Assembly: GCF_010667685.1 (NCBI RefSeq)
Contig: NZ_WHZW01000009.1
Location: 63,658 to 125,258, forward strand
DNA length: 61,601 nucleotides
Reading direction: 5' to 3'
Source: Bifidobacterium aerophilum
GTDB lineage: Bacteria; Actinomycetota; Actinomycetes; Actinomycetales; Bifidobacteriaceae
In this document: positions 1-9,287 of the stretch, piece after piece
Position numbering within the stretch: the stretch's first letter is position 1
Layout: every line of letters begins with the position of its first letter
Program-made: the position numbers and the translations under genes
The notes under the pieces: model-generated
The model's database searches: none
Seen by the model: only the letters and a program-made list of their open reading frames with translations
Told to the model about the DNA's origin: nothing

Positions 1-2513
1 TCGCGATCGGAACGACGATCGTCACGATCGTCATAGTCACGATCCGAACGACGACGACGCGGACGATCATCGTAATCGCGATCGGAACGACGATCGTCAC
101 GATCGTCATAGTCACGATCCGAACGACGACGACGCGGACGATCATCGTAATCGTCGTCATCGTCGCGACGCGAGCGGCGCGGACGGTCATCATAATCGCG
201 ATCGGAACGACGATCGTCACGATCGGAACGACGGCCACGGCCGCCACGACGGTCGTCACGATCACCGCGATCGCCACGGTCGCCGCCGCGACGGCCAGCG
301 CCGGATTCCTGGTCCTCGAAGCCCGGGATCGCGAGGCTGATCTTGCCGCGATCGTCCACGCCCTGCACGACGACCTCGACGGTGTCGCCTTCCTTGAGCA
401 CGTCCTCGACCGCGTCGATGCGCTCGCCGTTGGCGAGGTTGCGGATCTGCGAGATGTGCAGCAGGCCGTCGGTGCCCGGGGTCAGGTTGACGAACGCGCC
501 GAACGACGTGGTCTTGACGACCTTGCCGTTGTACGTCTCGCCGGCCTGCGGCACGTGCGGGTTGGCGATCTGGTCGATGATGGCCTTGGCCTTCTCGGCC
601 GCCTCGCCGCCTTCGGAGGAGATGAACACGGTGCCGTCATCCTCGATGGCGATCTCGGCGCCGGTGTCCTCCTGGATCTGGTTGATGTTCTTGCCCTTCG
701 GTCCGATGATCTCGCCGATCTTGTCGACCGGGACGGTGGTGGTGATGATGCGCGGGGCGAACTCGCTCATCTCGGCCGGGCCGTCGATGCACTCGTTGAT
801 GAGGTCGAGGATCGTGGTGCGGGCCTCGTGCGCCTGCTGGAGGGCACCGGCGAGGATATCGGCCGGGATGCCGTCGAGCTTGGTGTCGAGCTGCAGGGCG
901 GTGATGAACTCGGCGGTGCCGGCGACCTTGAAGTCCATGTCGCCGAACGCGTCCTCGGCGCCCAGGATGTCGGTCAGGGTCTTGTAGATGTGCTGGCCGT
1001 CCACGTCGCCGGACACGAGGCCCATGGCGATGCCCGCGACCGGGGCCTTCAGCGGGACGCCCGCGGCGAGCAGGGACAGGGTGGAGGCGCACACGGAGCC
1101 CATCGAGGTGGAACCGTTGGAGCCGATGGCCTCGGAGACCTGACGGATCGCGTACGGGAACTCCTCGCGGCTCGGCAGCACCGGCACGATGGCCTTCTCG
1201 GCGAGGGCGCCGTGGCCGATCTCGCGGCGCTTCGGGGAGCCGACGCGGCCGGTTTCGCCGGTGGAGTACGGCGGCATCTCGTAGTTGTGCATGTAGCGCT
1301 TGGTCTGCGGACCGGACAGCGCGTCGATCTGCTGCTCCATCTTGAGCATGTTCAGCGTGGTGACGCCCAGGATCTGGGTTTCGCCGCGCTGGAAGAGGGC
1401 GGAGCCGTGGACGCGCGGCACGATGTCGACCTCGGCCGACAGGGTGCGGATGTCCTTGAGGCCACGGCCGTCGATGCGGTAGTCCTCGGTGAGGATGCGA
1501 CGGCGCACGATCTGGCGCTGCAGCTCCTTGAACGCGTTGCCGAGTTCCTTCTCCTTCTCGGCGTCGTCCATGTCGGTGAACTCGTTGGCGAGGATCTCGC
1601 GCACGTGCTCCTTGATCTCGTGGATGCGGTCCTGACGCGGCAGCTTCTCCGCGATGGACAGGGCCTCGTTGAGGTCCTCGTGCGCGATCTCGTCGATGCG
1701 CTTGTACAGCTCGTCGGTGTACTCCGGGAACAGCGGGAACTCCTTGGTGGCCTTCGCGGCCTTGGCCTTGAGTTCGTTCTGCGCCTCGCAGATGACCTTG
1801 ATGAACGGCTTGGCCGCTTCGAGGCCCTGGGCCACGACGGCCTCGTCCGGCTTGGTCTGGCCCTCGTCGTAGATGAGGTTCCAGGCGTTCTTGCCGGCGC
1901 CGGCCTCGATCATGGCGATCGCGACGTCGCCGTTCTCGACCACGCGGCCGGCGACGACGATCTCGAACACGGCGCGCTCGCGCTCGCTCCAACGCGGGAA
2001 CGCGACCCACTGGCCGTCGATCAGGGCAAGCCTCACGCCGGATACCGGACCGCTAAACGGCAGGCCGGAGATCATGGTGGACGCGGAGGCCGCGTTCAGC
2101 GCGATGACATCGTACGCGTCATCCGGGTTGATGGCGAGGACGGTCTCGACGACCTGCACCTCGTTGCGCAGCGTGTGCGGGAACAGCGGGCGCAGCGGAC
2201 GGTCGATGATGCGGCAGGCGAGGATGGCCTCGCTGGACGGACGGCCTTCGCGGCGGAAGAACGAGCCCGGGATCTTGCCCGCGGCGTACATCTTCTCTTC
2301 CACGTCGACGGTCAGCGGGAAGAAGTCGTAGTTCTCCTTCGGGCTGGAACCGGCGGTGGTGGTGGACAGGATCATCGAATCGTCGTCGAGGTAGGCGGCC
2401 ACCGCGCCGTCCGCCTGCTGCGCGAGACGACCGGTCTCGAAGCGCAGCGTGCGCTTGCCGAACGATCCATTGTCGATAACGGCCTCAACGGCCTTGATTT
2501 CGGGACCCTCCAT
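1..2513 (-). CDS. pnp: Polyribonucleotide nucleotidyltransferase (PNPase / GpsI), 3' end cut by window edge
   Basis: Phosphorolytic 3'-to-5' exoribonuclease of RNA turnover; actinobacterial homologues are also called guanosine pentaphosphate synthetase. The frame is open from ATG at 2513 to the window edge (at least 837 codons). Two RNase PH-like halves are followed by a KH domain (about residues 585-645, with [11 protein letters not shown]), an S1 domain (about 656-730, with GAFVNL and GLLHIS) and a long Arg/Asp-rich tail. The tail is built from DRDYDD/RRSDR-like repeats, including a perfect 75-bp DNA duplication. The start is chosen because the frame begins with the family N-terminus ([11 protein letters not shown]) and AAAGGAGGAACC lies just upstream on the minus strand. 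It lies downstream of rpsO, as is common in bacteria. The stop codon is outside the window. Confidence 0.96.
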   Translation of the reverse strand, partial: MEGPEIKAVEAVIDNGSFGKRTLRFETGRLAQQADGAVAAYLDDDSMILSTTTAGSSPKENYDFFPLTVDVEEKMYAAGKIPGSFFRREGRPSSEAILACRIIDRPLRPLFPHTLRNEVQVVETVLAINPDDAYDVIALNAASASTMISGLPFSGPVSGVRLALIDGQWVAFPRWSERERAVFEIVVAGRVVENGDVAIAMIEAGAGKNAWNLIYDEGQTKPDEAVVAQGLEAAKPFIKVICEAQNELKAKAAKATKEFPLFPEYTDELYKRIDEIAHEDLNEALSIAEKLPRQDRIHEIKEHVREILANEFTDMDDAEKEKELGNAFKELQRQIVRRRILTEDYRIDGRGLKDIRTLSAEVDIVPRVHGSALFQRGETQILGVTTLNMLKMEQQIDALSGPQTKRYMHNYEMPPYSTGETGRVGSPKRREIGHGALAEKAIVPVLPSREEFPYAIRQVSEAIGSNGSTSMGSVCASTLSLLAAGVPLKAPVAGIAMGLVSGDVDGQHIYKTLTDILGAEDAFGDMDFKVAGTAEFITALQLDTKLDGIPADILAGALQQAHEARTTILDLINECIDGPAEMSEFAPRIITTTVPVDKIGEIIGPKGKNINQIQEDTGAEIAIEDDGTVFISSEGGEAAEKAKAIIDQIANPHVPQAGETYNGKVVKTTSFGAFVNLTPGTDGLLHISQIRNLANGERIDAVEDVLKEGDTVEVVVQGVDDRGKISLAIPGFEDQESGAGRRGGDRGDRGDRDDRRGGRGRRSDRDDRRSDRDYDDRPRRSRRDDDDDYDDRPRRRRSDRDYDDRDDRRSDRDYDDRPRRRRSDRDYDDRDDRRSDR
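2..151. repeat. Perfect 75-bp tandem duplication inside pnp tail
   Basis: Bases 2-76 and 77-151 are identical, and a third partial copy is visible near 190-232. The unit is a multiple of three (25 codons), so it extends the Arg/Asp-rich tail of PNPase without shifting the frame. Such a repeat can expand or contract by slippage. Confidence 0.9.
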
Positions 2514-2858
2514 AGGGTTCCTCCTTTGTTTTCTGTTATTTCCTACAGTTACCTACTGCTTTTGCCGAACCGGCGAACCGCTGTCCCGCGATCCGTTCGG
2601 CCAAGCCATTCCTCTGCCATGCGTCCGTACTTGCGTACGTATCTTCCCGAACGCGGATGTCCGGCCGCGCCTCTTCCTCCCGGCGCGACGGCCATTCCTC
2701 ATCGTTGCGCGGGACTCCCCGCGCTGAACCTCTGTCAGATTCCAGACTTACTTGCTATTTTGCGTTTCACCCTCAGACAGAAACACCGGCCGTGATCGGC
2801 CGTGCGGCACCCTGCGATGCCATGCGTGGAGTCCCGCGAACCACGCGCAACACCACGC
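2514..2858. other. Intergenic region between rpsO and pnp
   Basis: About 345 bp without a credible gene. It contains the ribosome binding site of pnp next to the start codon and must hold the pnp promoter, because an rpsO terminator closes the upstream unit. I could not pick a convincing -35/-10 pair. Confidence 0.5.
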
Positions 2859-2889
2859 AAAAGCGCCCGAGCAATAATTGCCCGGGCGC
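2859..2889 (-). terminator. Rho-independent terminator of rpsO
   Basis: Read on the minus strand, GCGCCCGGGCAA and TTGCTCGGGCGC form a near-perfect hairpin with a 3-nt loop followed by TTTTGCG. It starts 8 bases after the rpsO stop codon. It suggests that rpsO and pnp are not simply co-transcribed, or that read-through is limited. Confidence 0.85.
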
Positions 2890-2896
2890 AAAGTTG

Positions 2897-3166
2897 TTAT
2901 CGGCGCAGACCCAGCTTCTCGATCAGGGCGCGGTAACGGTTGATGTCGACGCGCTTGAGGTAGTCAAGCAGACGGCGACGGTCACCGACCATCAGCAGCA
3001 GACCACGACGGGAGTGGTGATCGTGCTTGTGCTCCTTGAGGTGCTCGGTCAGGTCGGCGATACGCTTGCTCAGCAGCGCGACCTGGACCTCCGGCGAACC
3101 CGTGTCACCTTCGTGGGTAGCGTACTTGGCGATGATTTCCTGCTTTTCTTCCGTCGTAAGTGCCAC
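2897..3166 (-). CDS. rpsO: 30S ribosomal protein S15
   Basis: Small-subunit protein that binds 16S rRNA in the platform. The product is 89 residues, the usual length of S15, with the signature region [19 protein letters not shown] near the centre and the C-terminal [13 protein letters not shown]. The start is GTG at 3166 (valine read as fMet, followed by [11 protein letters not shown]), preceded by a strong TAAGGAGG on the minus strand. The longer ATG-started frame up to 3244 adds 26 residues unlike S15 and is rejected. It is followed by a hairpin terminator and then pnp. Confidence 0.97.
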   Translation of the reverse strand: MALTTEEKQEIIAKYATHEGDTGSPEVQVALLSKRIADLTEHLKEHKHDHHSRRGLLLMVGDRRRLLDYLKRVDINRYRALIEKLGLRR

Positions 3167-3336
3167 GGAATCCTCCTTATGTTGCTGCGCGGTGCACCCG
3201 GCACTGTGCCGGTGCGCTCTCAATCCGCGGGCGAAACACGCCAAGGGGATAGTGTACGTTGCGGGGCGGACTTACGCGGGCGGACTTGCGCGCCACTCCC
3301 CCTCTTGGCAGAACGGGCTTGCACCACTCTCCCCTC

Positions 3337-3388
3337 GTGGCGGTTTCCGCTCGCCTGCGGAATCGTCAGCGAGCGAAAACCGCCACGC
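3337..3388. repeat. Intergenic inverted repeat GTGGCGGTTT...AAAACCGCCAC
   Basis: GTGGCGGTTTCCGCTCGC and its near-perfect complement GCGAGCGAAAACCGCCAC flank a short loop, downstream of the membrane protein gene that ends at 3405. It can act as a transcript end for that gene. A related palindrome sharing the GTGGCGGTTTTC arm occurs at 44996-45045. Confidence 0.7.
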
Positions 3389-3404
3389 ATGCGACCGGCC
3401 CGCG

Positions 3405-4115
3405 TCACACCGCAGTCAGCAGACCGCCGAACATCACGACGAGCAGCGCGACCGTTTCGATCAGGAAGAACAGGATGAACGACGCCCAGCTGCGCGTGAG
3501 CACGTTGAGCGGCGAATCCTTCTTGATGAGCACCAGCAGGCCCACCCACACGACCGCGTACGCGGCCACGCCGAATCCGGCCGCGATGATGCCGAGGTTC
3601 GTCGCGTTCGCAAGCGACGCCGCGTCGCCATACACCACGTACGTCGAATACCAGAAGTTGATCTTGAGCAGGCTCAGTCCCGCCACGAACTGTTCGGCGG
3701 CCAGGCCGACCACGAACACGATGCGCCACAGCCAGGTCTGCGATTCGACGATCGCCATGCCGAGACCGGTGAGCGCGACCAACGTGACCATCCACGACAG
3801 GAACGCCAGTCCGCGCGGATCGAACGCGCTCATGTGGGAGACCAGCCATTCGGTACGCTGCACGGCGAGCGTACGCCCGAACCAGTAGGGGGCGATGATC
3901 GCGACCATCACCGCGGCGATGTACGCGCCCCACTGCGCCGGGTGGGAACGACGACGTTCGATATCGGCGAGGGACAGATCCGATTCGGGGATGGACGGCG
4001 TGGGATGCTTCGACACGTCGACCTCCTCGATCTTGCCGCCGACGATTTCGGTCGCCTCGTTCGATTCGGGTTCCGCCACGCTCGCCGATCGCGTTGATTG
4101 AGCCGATTCCGTCAT
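3405..4115 (-). CDS. Integral membrane protein of unknown function
   Basis: The product is 236 residues. The first ~60 are polar and acidic (a cytoplasmic lead-in), followed by about five hydrophobic segments, for example WGAYIAAVMVAIIAPYWF, the stretch around LAFLSWMVTLVALTGLGMAI, and a C-terminal FILFFLIETVALLVVMFGG. I see no catalytic or transporter motif and do not recognise the family. The start at 4115 is preferred over 4208 because AAGGCGG lies 5-6 bases upstream and the extra N-terminus of the longer frame is low-complexity. It is transcribed alone toward rpsO, and a large inverted repeat follows the stop. Confidence 0.75.
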   Translation of the reverse strand: MTESAQSTRSASVAEPESNEATEIVGGKIEEVDVSKHPTPSIPESDLSLADIERRRSHPAQWGAYIAAVMVAIIAPYWFGRTLAVQRTEWLVSHMSAFDPRGLAFLSWMVTLVALTGLGMAIVESQTWLWRIVFVVGLAAEQFVAGLSLLKINFWYSTYVVYGDAASLANATNLGIIAAGFGVAAYAVVWVGLLVLIKKDSPLNVLTRSWASFILFFLIETVALLVVMFGGLLTAV

Positions 4116-4253
4116 GCGTCCGCCTTGCTGTCGAGCCGATCGCCCGCGCTGTGCGGGCTGTGTTACGCGAAGACCATAGTAGCGCGCCGAGGCGGCATTG
4201 TCCCGCATGGTCGGGGACGTTGCCGCACTACTGACGCGAACGGTCGGAGATGG

Positions 4254-4922
4254 TCACGAACGGCTACGAGTGGATACGGATGGCGCCGCGCCGACATCCG
4301 CCGGCGTCACGACAGGCGTTCGCCCGTCCCGACCTCCGAGGCCGTCATCGTTGCCGCCGGCCTCGTCTTTCCCCATCCTCGCCGAGGATGACGTGTCGTC
4401 GGCTTTGCGTCGCAATGCGGCACGCAGTTTCTTCACCTCGCGTTCGAGTTCGTCGATGCGGCGGACCTGCTGCGCGATGATCACGTCGCGCAGGTCACGA
4501 TGGGCACCGGACCGCGCATGGCGGCGCTTGGCACCGGACTCGTCGTCGATGACGTTAATGACGGATGCGAACGATTCATCGTCGATGTCGTCGATCGACG
4601 GCTCATCCGATTCGTCGGATTCGTCGGCGGTGCGCGCGCCATGCATGGAACTGGTCACCTGCTGCACGCCGAACTGCATCGCCTCGGACCGGCGCCAGCG
4701 TTCGAAGCACCGTTCGATGCGCTTGTGGCCGATCAAGGACAGGTCAAGCCCGGCCTCGCGGAACAACTGGACCGGCGAAGCGCCTTCCAGATAGCGTCGA
4801 ATGCAGTACCGTTTAAAGGAATCCGAGTAGGTGATGCGTTTGGCCGATGCCTCCACCACGGCCGGCAACGACCTGAGGTATTCCACCTCTTCCGCGCTGA
4901 ACACGCCTCCTCCGCTGGTCAT
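4254..4922 (-). CDS. HTH-domain protein with C-terminal coiled coil
   Basis: The product is 222 residues. Residues ~30-80 (DSFKRYCIRRYLEGASPV, then REAGL and HKRIERCFERW) look like a transposase-OrfA or homeodomain-like helix-turn-helix. A charged helix (about 145-172, with RRIDELEREVKKLRAAL) is a probable coiled coil of the kind that follows the HTH in IS3 OrfA proteins. The C-terminus is low-complexity. No OrfB or rve catalytic domain lies nearby, so it is either a domesticated IS3-type DNA-binding protein or a regulator. GAGGGAGAAGAC precedes the ATG. Its target is unknown. Confidence 0.65.
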   Translation of the reverse strand: MTSGGGVFSAEEVEYLRSLPAVVEASAKRITYSDSFKRYCIRRYLEGASPVQLFREAGLDLSLIGHKRIERCFERWRRSEAMQFGVQQVTSSMHGARTADESDESDEPSIDDIDDESFASVINVIDDESGAKRRHARSGAHRDLRDVIIAQQVRRIDELEREVKKLRAALRRKADDTSSSARMGKDEAGGNDDGLGGRDGRTPVVTPADVGAAPSVSTRSRS

Positions 4923-6105
4923 GTCTTCTCCCTCACACAGCGAAATTCAGTTCTCGTCATTGCATCGCGGGAAGCCAGCGGCATGAGGTGCCCCGATATT
5001 CCTCCACAATGCTCACCAAGTCTGCCCGGCAGCCCCCGATACCACTTCACCCGAGAATCGCTTGTCCGCTTGGTTAATGGATACATTAATCCCCCGTTAA
5101 CGCCAACAAATACCCCCTATTAAGCGGCGTGTTTACCCCTTTGAACATGACCCTTTCTAAGGGGGCATTCATTTATGCGCGCAGTCGGGTCGCGCCGCAG
5201 GATCGCGTCGATGGCGTCAAGACGATCCATGCATTCATGCGCAGCCGGGTCGCGCGACGGGCTTTGTACGCGGGTACGCATGCGGGAGCCGCCATGAACG
5301 AGCGTGCGTACGCGTGGGTTTGCAGACGATGCGGCGGCGGTCGGTCCCATGCGCTCGAATGCCAGGAAACCTTGCGTACACGGATTTGCATGCTGGATTA
5401 TCTTCCCGTTCAGGAACGGGTTGCATACGCGGGGCGCGGGGCCGGGGAATGCGAGCGGACTTGCATGCGGGACGGCGCGCGAGCCGCGCTTGCGCCGCAT
5501 CGGGAGCGGCCTTTGCACATGACGGCCGGCGAGCGACATGGGCGTTCCGCCGTTTTTTGCCACGGTAAGGGATTTGATGACGGAATTGGCTACAGGGACA
5601 AGAATCGTGCCACGGTACAGGATTTGACACCGAAATCGGCTACCGGGACAGGAAATCGCGCCACGGTAACGCAAAATCAAGGGAAATCCGCTACCGTGGC
5701 ACGCCGGCTTGCCACGGTAGGCGCGTTAATCGATGCACGGCATTACCGGGACAAATCGCGAATCCGCAAATCCTTGGAAATCCGCCATTTTCAAAAATCG
5801 CTGATTCTCGGCACGCAGAGTCCTGTGCCACGGTACCGAATTCGGCGCCAAAATCGCCCACCGTGGCAAGAAAATGTGCCACGGTAACGGTTCCCATACC
5901 GAAATCGCCTACCGTGGCGAGAGAATTGCCACAGAACCCCGAATCGGCGCAATTCGGCTACCGTGGCGAGCGCGCTAACCGCCACCCGGGAATGCATGAT
6001 GCCAAGCATGCGCCCCTACCGCGGCACGCGTGGAAACCATCCCGAGGAAACCGCCCGCCCGCCATACACTGGGAACCATCTTCTTCCAAGGATTGCGAGG
6101 CGCTC
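4923..6105. other. Long non-coding tract upstream of the FRG gene
   Basis: About 1.2 kb with no credible gene on either strand; the frames that cross it are repetitive and lack family resemblance or ribosome binding sites. The left part (around 5070-5165) is AT-richer and may hold the promoter of the HTH gene. Around 5165-5254 the sequence CATTCAT..ATGCGC..GCAG.CGGGTCGCGC occurs twice. From 5265 to 5475 motifs like TTGCATGCGGG / TTGCATACGCGGG recur. The right part (5558-5967) is a palindrome array listed separately. Confidence 0.6.
5558..5967. repeat. TGCCACGGTA palindrome array, copy A
   Basis: Starts of TGCCACGGTA or close variants fall at 5558, 5608, 5659, 5710, then 5826, 5877 and 5927. 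The spacing is 50-51 bp except for one 116-bp step (5710 to 5826). Most units are hairpins: TGCCACGGTA, about 20-30 bases often containing AAATC, then TACCGTGGC. The first two units are degenerate (CTACAGGGACA and CTACCGGGACA instead of TACCGTGGCA). The long 116-bp unit shares CCGGGACAA, CGCAAA and GAAATCCGCCATT with copy C. It lies 138 bp upstream of the FRG gene start. Confidence 0.85.
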
Positions 6106-7332
6106 ATGACATCATCCGTGGCATCCAGCTGGAGCTATCACAATATCTGCGATACAAGGGGATTGAAGATTTCAACCGTGATCACCACGAATCATTTGCC
6201 CATCTGCGTCATCGATATCAATGACATCGATTCACTGACGCAAGCCGTCGGATACCTGAAATACCAGACCCAAGGCCCCGTGTTCTTCCGCGGGCAACAC
6301 TCGATCTACAACCCGCTGATCCCTTCGCCAAGCTCACGACGGCCCAATACGTGCGGCATCTCAGGCCGCGCCCCGAATGACACAGAAGCCACGACATTCA
6401 TTTACGACACGATCAAGCTCGCAGCCAAATGGCCCGATGACATCAATTGGTCATCCGAAACCCTGCTGTATGCGGACAAGCCATCGGGCACCAATAACCT
6501 TCTGAACGGCGATGTGCCGCTTTATGCCATGGAACCTTTGCTGCAGCACTATGGGCTCAACACGCGTTGGCTCGACCTCACCGATTCCCTGCCGTATGCC
6601 CTGTTCTTCGGACTGGTCAGATACAGCAGCAAGCCATTCATTCCACAATGGAAATACGACGAGGGGGCCGTACAGGACGGTGCGGCCTCAGGAGACCTGA
6701 CTTACCGTAGGGAAAGCTGTTTTTCGCGAGTGGTGAAGAATGTCATCACCATGATCCCCACAAGACGCAAGATGCCCAAGTATTATCCATACATCTACCT
6801 GTATGCGATTACACCCGGAAATACCGTCGCCGCACGAGTCAATAGCACGAGAGACGGCATGACCCCATTGCCCGGGTTGTCTCTGTGCGAAGGCGGTTAT
6901 GTCATCGACATGCGACAGGCGGTCCCGTCCTACTATCTTCGTCCGCATATGCAGCATGGGCTGCTGTGGAAACCACTCCCGTATTTGCTGCGCGATACTT
7001 TTTGGCAAGGACACAGGAACGTGCGATTCCGTATCTTCCGCATTCCCACCGAGACGGTATTGAGATGGCTGGGCAACGGTGACATGTTCGCAATCGACGG
7101 AATATATCCGCCGCTACGCCATGCCATCACCACCCCCGATGGGAAAAGCACCCAAGAGAAGGATGTTGATTACGGATTCCAGCAGTGGGAGCGGAATTTA
7201 TATCAGGTAACATACGATCCGACATTCGTTTATGAGGCTAGTCTGCACAAACCAGAACAGGCCATGAAACGTTTCTCGCATTTGCAGAACTACATCACCA
7301 GCGAAACGTATTTCCGCGAGCTGATGCGGTAG
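6106..7332 (+). CDS. FRG-domain protein
   Basis: The product is 408 residues. The name-giving motif is visible at about residue 58 (VFFRGQHSIYNPLIPS), and the second hallmark at about 146 (QHYGLNTRWLDLTD, then ALFFG). FRG domains occur in toxins and in genes found in phage-defence islands, but their biochemical activity is not settled, so no reaction is assigned. The ATG at 6106 is chosen for its GGATTGCGAGG ribosome binding site and because upstream codons run through the repeat array. GC content is clearly lower than in neighbouring core genes, which fits horizontal acquisition. It stands alone, between repeat copy A and the pilus locus. Confidence 0.85.
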   Translation: MTSSVASSWSYHNICDTRGLKISTVITTNHLPICVIDINDIDSLTQAVGYLKYQTQGPVFFRGQHSIYNPLIPSPSSRRPNTCGISGRAPNDTEATTFIYDTIKLAAKWPDDINWSSETLLYADKPSGTNNLLNGDVPLYAMEPLLQHYGLNTRWLDLTDSLPYALFFGLVRYSSKPFIPQWKYDEGAVQDGAASGDLTYRRESCFSRVVKNVITMIPTRRKMPKYYPYIYLYAITPGNTVAARVNSTRDGMTPLPGLSLCEGGYVIDMRQAVPSYYLRPHMQHGLLWKPLPYLLRDTFWQGHRNVRFRIFRIPTETVLRWLGNGDMFAIDGIYPPLRHAITTPDGKSTQEKDVDYGFQQWERNLYQVTYDPTFVYEASLHKPEQAMKRFSHLQNYITSETYFRELMR

Positions 7333-7402
7333 GTGACGGCACGGGCGACTACGGGCAATACTTTCCTAGGATCGTTCGAATGTGGAGCGATGGAGCCTAG
7401 CT

Positions 7403-7437
7403 GTCCTGCGATCACGGGTCGTCCGCAATCGCAGGAC
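7403..7437. terminator. Hairpin downstream of FRG gene
   Basis: GTCCTGCGAT and ATCGCAGGAC pair around a 15-base loop, 70 bp after the FRG stop. No clear T-run follows, so it may be an RNA-stabilising hairpin rather than an efficient terminator. Confidence 0.45.
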
Positions 7438-7488
7438 GAGCCGTCATGCGAAGCATGACTGAGGGGGCAGTCACAGCACTGTACATAC

Positions 7489-7529
7489 AAAAAACGTGAT
7501 GGCCACAGCGGGAAACTGTGGCCATCACG
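7489..7529 (-). terminator. Terminator of the pilus locus
   Basis: CGTGATGGCCACAG and CTGTGGCCATCACG form a perfect 14-bp stem with a 7-base loop. On the minus strand it is followed by TTTTTTG, directly downstream of the pilin stop codon at 7566. This closes the pilus transcript and shows that no further co-transcribed gene, such as a sortase, follows. Confidence 0.9.
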
Positions 7530-7565
7530 CTTGTGCTATGCGATGTCAGTCAGTCGACGTTGGCG

Positions 7566-9068
7566 TCAGGCGCGCAGGGCGCGCTTGGCGGAACGGGACT
7601 TGACGAACACGGTGCCGGCAGCCGCGGCGAGCAGCAGGCCAACCATCGTGAACAGCGCGGTGCCGGCGGCACCGGTGAGCGGCAGCTCAGTGGCCGACTT
7701 GACATTCAGCACCGTCTTATTGTCCTCATCGACCAGATTGTACGGATCGCTCGTTGCCGTAGTTGTGAACGTAGCAACGCCATCTGCAATCTTGACATCG
7801 AAGGTAGCCGTGACATTCATGTAACCAGCAAGCGGCGTGTCCTCAGTCACGGTATACGTTCCGTCGGCAAGACCGGCAAAACGAACGACACCCTTCTCGC
7901 CATCGACAGTCGAAGACTTCACGGTAGCGTTGTAGTTAGCAGGCAGGGCCGGAGTATCAGTACCCGCCTTCGGGGCGATAGTGAAGCCAACACCATCAAT
8001 ACCGTCATTCTGAGCATTAATCTTGGTGAACTGGAACGGAGTCGTCTTCACGGTCACCTCGGTATTTCCAGATGTAACCGTGCCAGTGATCTTCGCATCG
8101 TTCACATACTGTCCATTTCCAGGCTCAGCCTGGGCGGTAGCCTTGTAGTCAATCTCAACGGCATCGCCGACAGTGAATTTCATCGCATCGATCGCAATTG
8201 TCAGCGTCTTCACATCAGCAGTCGGATACGTAACGGTCACACCCTCATGGGTAATCGGAGTAGTCGCCGTATCGTCATAGACAGTCACGCCGCCGATCTC
8301 GACCTTGACAGACTTGTCGTTGATCTTGAGACTGTCGGACGGGGTATCGACGAAATTGTAGTTGTACGAATCCTTGCCATTCCAATTCGGGATCTTACCG
8401 GTCAGTTCATAATCGATTACATCGCCAACGGTGATGGTCTTCTGGGTAGCCGTCTTGCCCGGAGCCGGAGTTCCGGTCGGCTTCAAATAGGCAACGCCAT
8501 TGGCTGCAGTCGTCGCAGCAAAATCAACGTAATTATTGCCATTGAAAGCCTGGGTGCCGACGAACACAGCGTTACCATTGGCGTCCTTGATCAGATACCA
8601 ACCGGATTCCAAATTGTTGAACGTTGCAGTCAAGCCATCCTCGGAAATCGTGGGATTCTTGATAGCGTCAGCCCCAGGATTCTTCACCAGTTCAGCAGCA
8701 AACTGAGTAAGATCGGCCGCATACGACGACTGCGCCGCATAAAAAGACACCCAATCCGGGTAGCCACCCAGATCGGTCTTGTTCAACGCCGTAGCCGCAG
8801 TGGCGGCAGCATTCTTCACCGCATCGTTGGCAGCGGTCACGTCAACATACGAAACCTTGCCATCGGCGTCATACTGCAGGTTCGAGTATGAACCGATACG
8901 ATATGCGGTCAGATCCGCAGCCTGCAAAGCCGTGGTATTCGACGCACGCAACGTAAGCGTTGCAGAGGCATCGGCATCGGCCGCGTTGGCGGTGGTGGCG
9001 CCGAGGGCGAGACCACCGAACAGGGTCGCCGCAGCGGCGACGCCCGCGAAAAGCTTCCTCAACTTCAT
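7566..9068 (-). CDS. LPxTG-anchored major pilin (SpaA/FimA type)
   Basis: The product is 500 residues, secreted and sortase-linked. It has an N-terminal signal peptide (about 1-29: MKLRKLFAGV, hydrophobic core, ATTANA cleavage region), immunoglobulin-like pilin domains, a likely pilin-motif lysine in YLKPTG (Lys196), an E-box-like segment TYTVTEDTPLAGY in a CnaB/SpaA fold, and the sorting signal LPLTG (about 462-466) followed by a membrane helix and a basic tail. It is expected to polymerise into a shaft through a class C sortase. It lies 219 bp downstream of the larger LPxTG protein on the same strand and is followed by a strong terminator. Moderate GC suggests an accessory locus. Confidence 0.92.
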   Translation of the reverse strand: MKLRKLFAGVAAAATLFGGLALGATTANAADADASATLTLRASNTTALQAADLTAYRIGSYSNLQYDADGKVSYVDVTAANDAVKNAAATAATALNKTDLGGYPDWVSFYAAQSSYAADLTQFAAELVKNPGADAIKNPTISEDGLTATFNNLESGWYLIKDANGNAVFVGTQAFNGNNYVDFAATTAANGVAYLKPTGTPAPGKTATQKTITVGDVIDYELTGKIPNWNGKDSYNYNFVDTPSDSLKINDKSVKVEIGGVTVYDDTATTPITHEGVTVTYPTADVKTLTIAIDAMKFTVGDAVEIDYKATAQAEPGNGQYVNDAKITGTVTSGNTEVTVKTTPFQFTKINAQNDGIDGVGFTIAPKAGTDTPALPANYNATVKSSTVDGEKGVVRFAGLADGTYTVTEDTPLAGYMNVTATFDVKIADGVATFTTTATSDPYNLVDEDNKTVLNVKSATELPLTGAAGTALFTMVGLLLAAAAGTVFVKSRSAKRALRA

Positions 9069-9287
9069 GAGAAACCCTCTCTTCCTTGATTTCCTTTGTG
9101 ATTATTTGGTTATTGCTATTTCTGCAACCGCGGAGGCTCCGGCCCCAACCGAGGCCTTCGCGATCCGCAAATCTTTGATTGTCCCGAAGGACTCCCGCCC
9201 TCCGGTCATTCGCCCGACCGAGCGATGCCCGTCAATCCCCGTTCCGACGAACCTGGGACCAACGGCACCGCCGACCGGACGGACGCG
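9069..9287 (-). other. Intercistronic region between adhesin and pilin
   Basis: 219 bp without a gene. It contains GAGGCTCCGGCCCC...GGCC-type complementary segments near 9133-9157 that could fold in the minus-strand transcript, and purine-rich sequence just before the pilin ATG. It may host a separate pilin promoter or a processing/attenuation hairpin giving more shaft than tip protein; this is inference. Confidence 0.4.

Noticed and set aside
456..2795. 779-codon open frame on the plus strand opposite pnp
   Set aside because: It is antisense to a clear PNPase, of low complexity (His/Arg/Gly/Asp/Val) and with no Shine-Dalgarno; GC-rich DNA gives such shadow frames.
2897..3244. Longer start for rpsO
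   Set aside because: The added 26 residues are unlike S15, and the GTG at 3166 has a strong ribosome binding site.
4254..4922. Complete IS element around the HTH gene
   Set aside because: No second transposase frame, no catalytic DDE motif, and no terminal inverted repeats were found.
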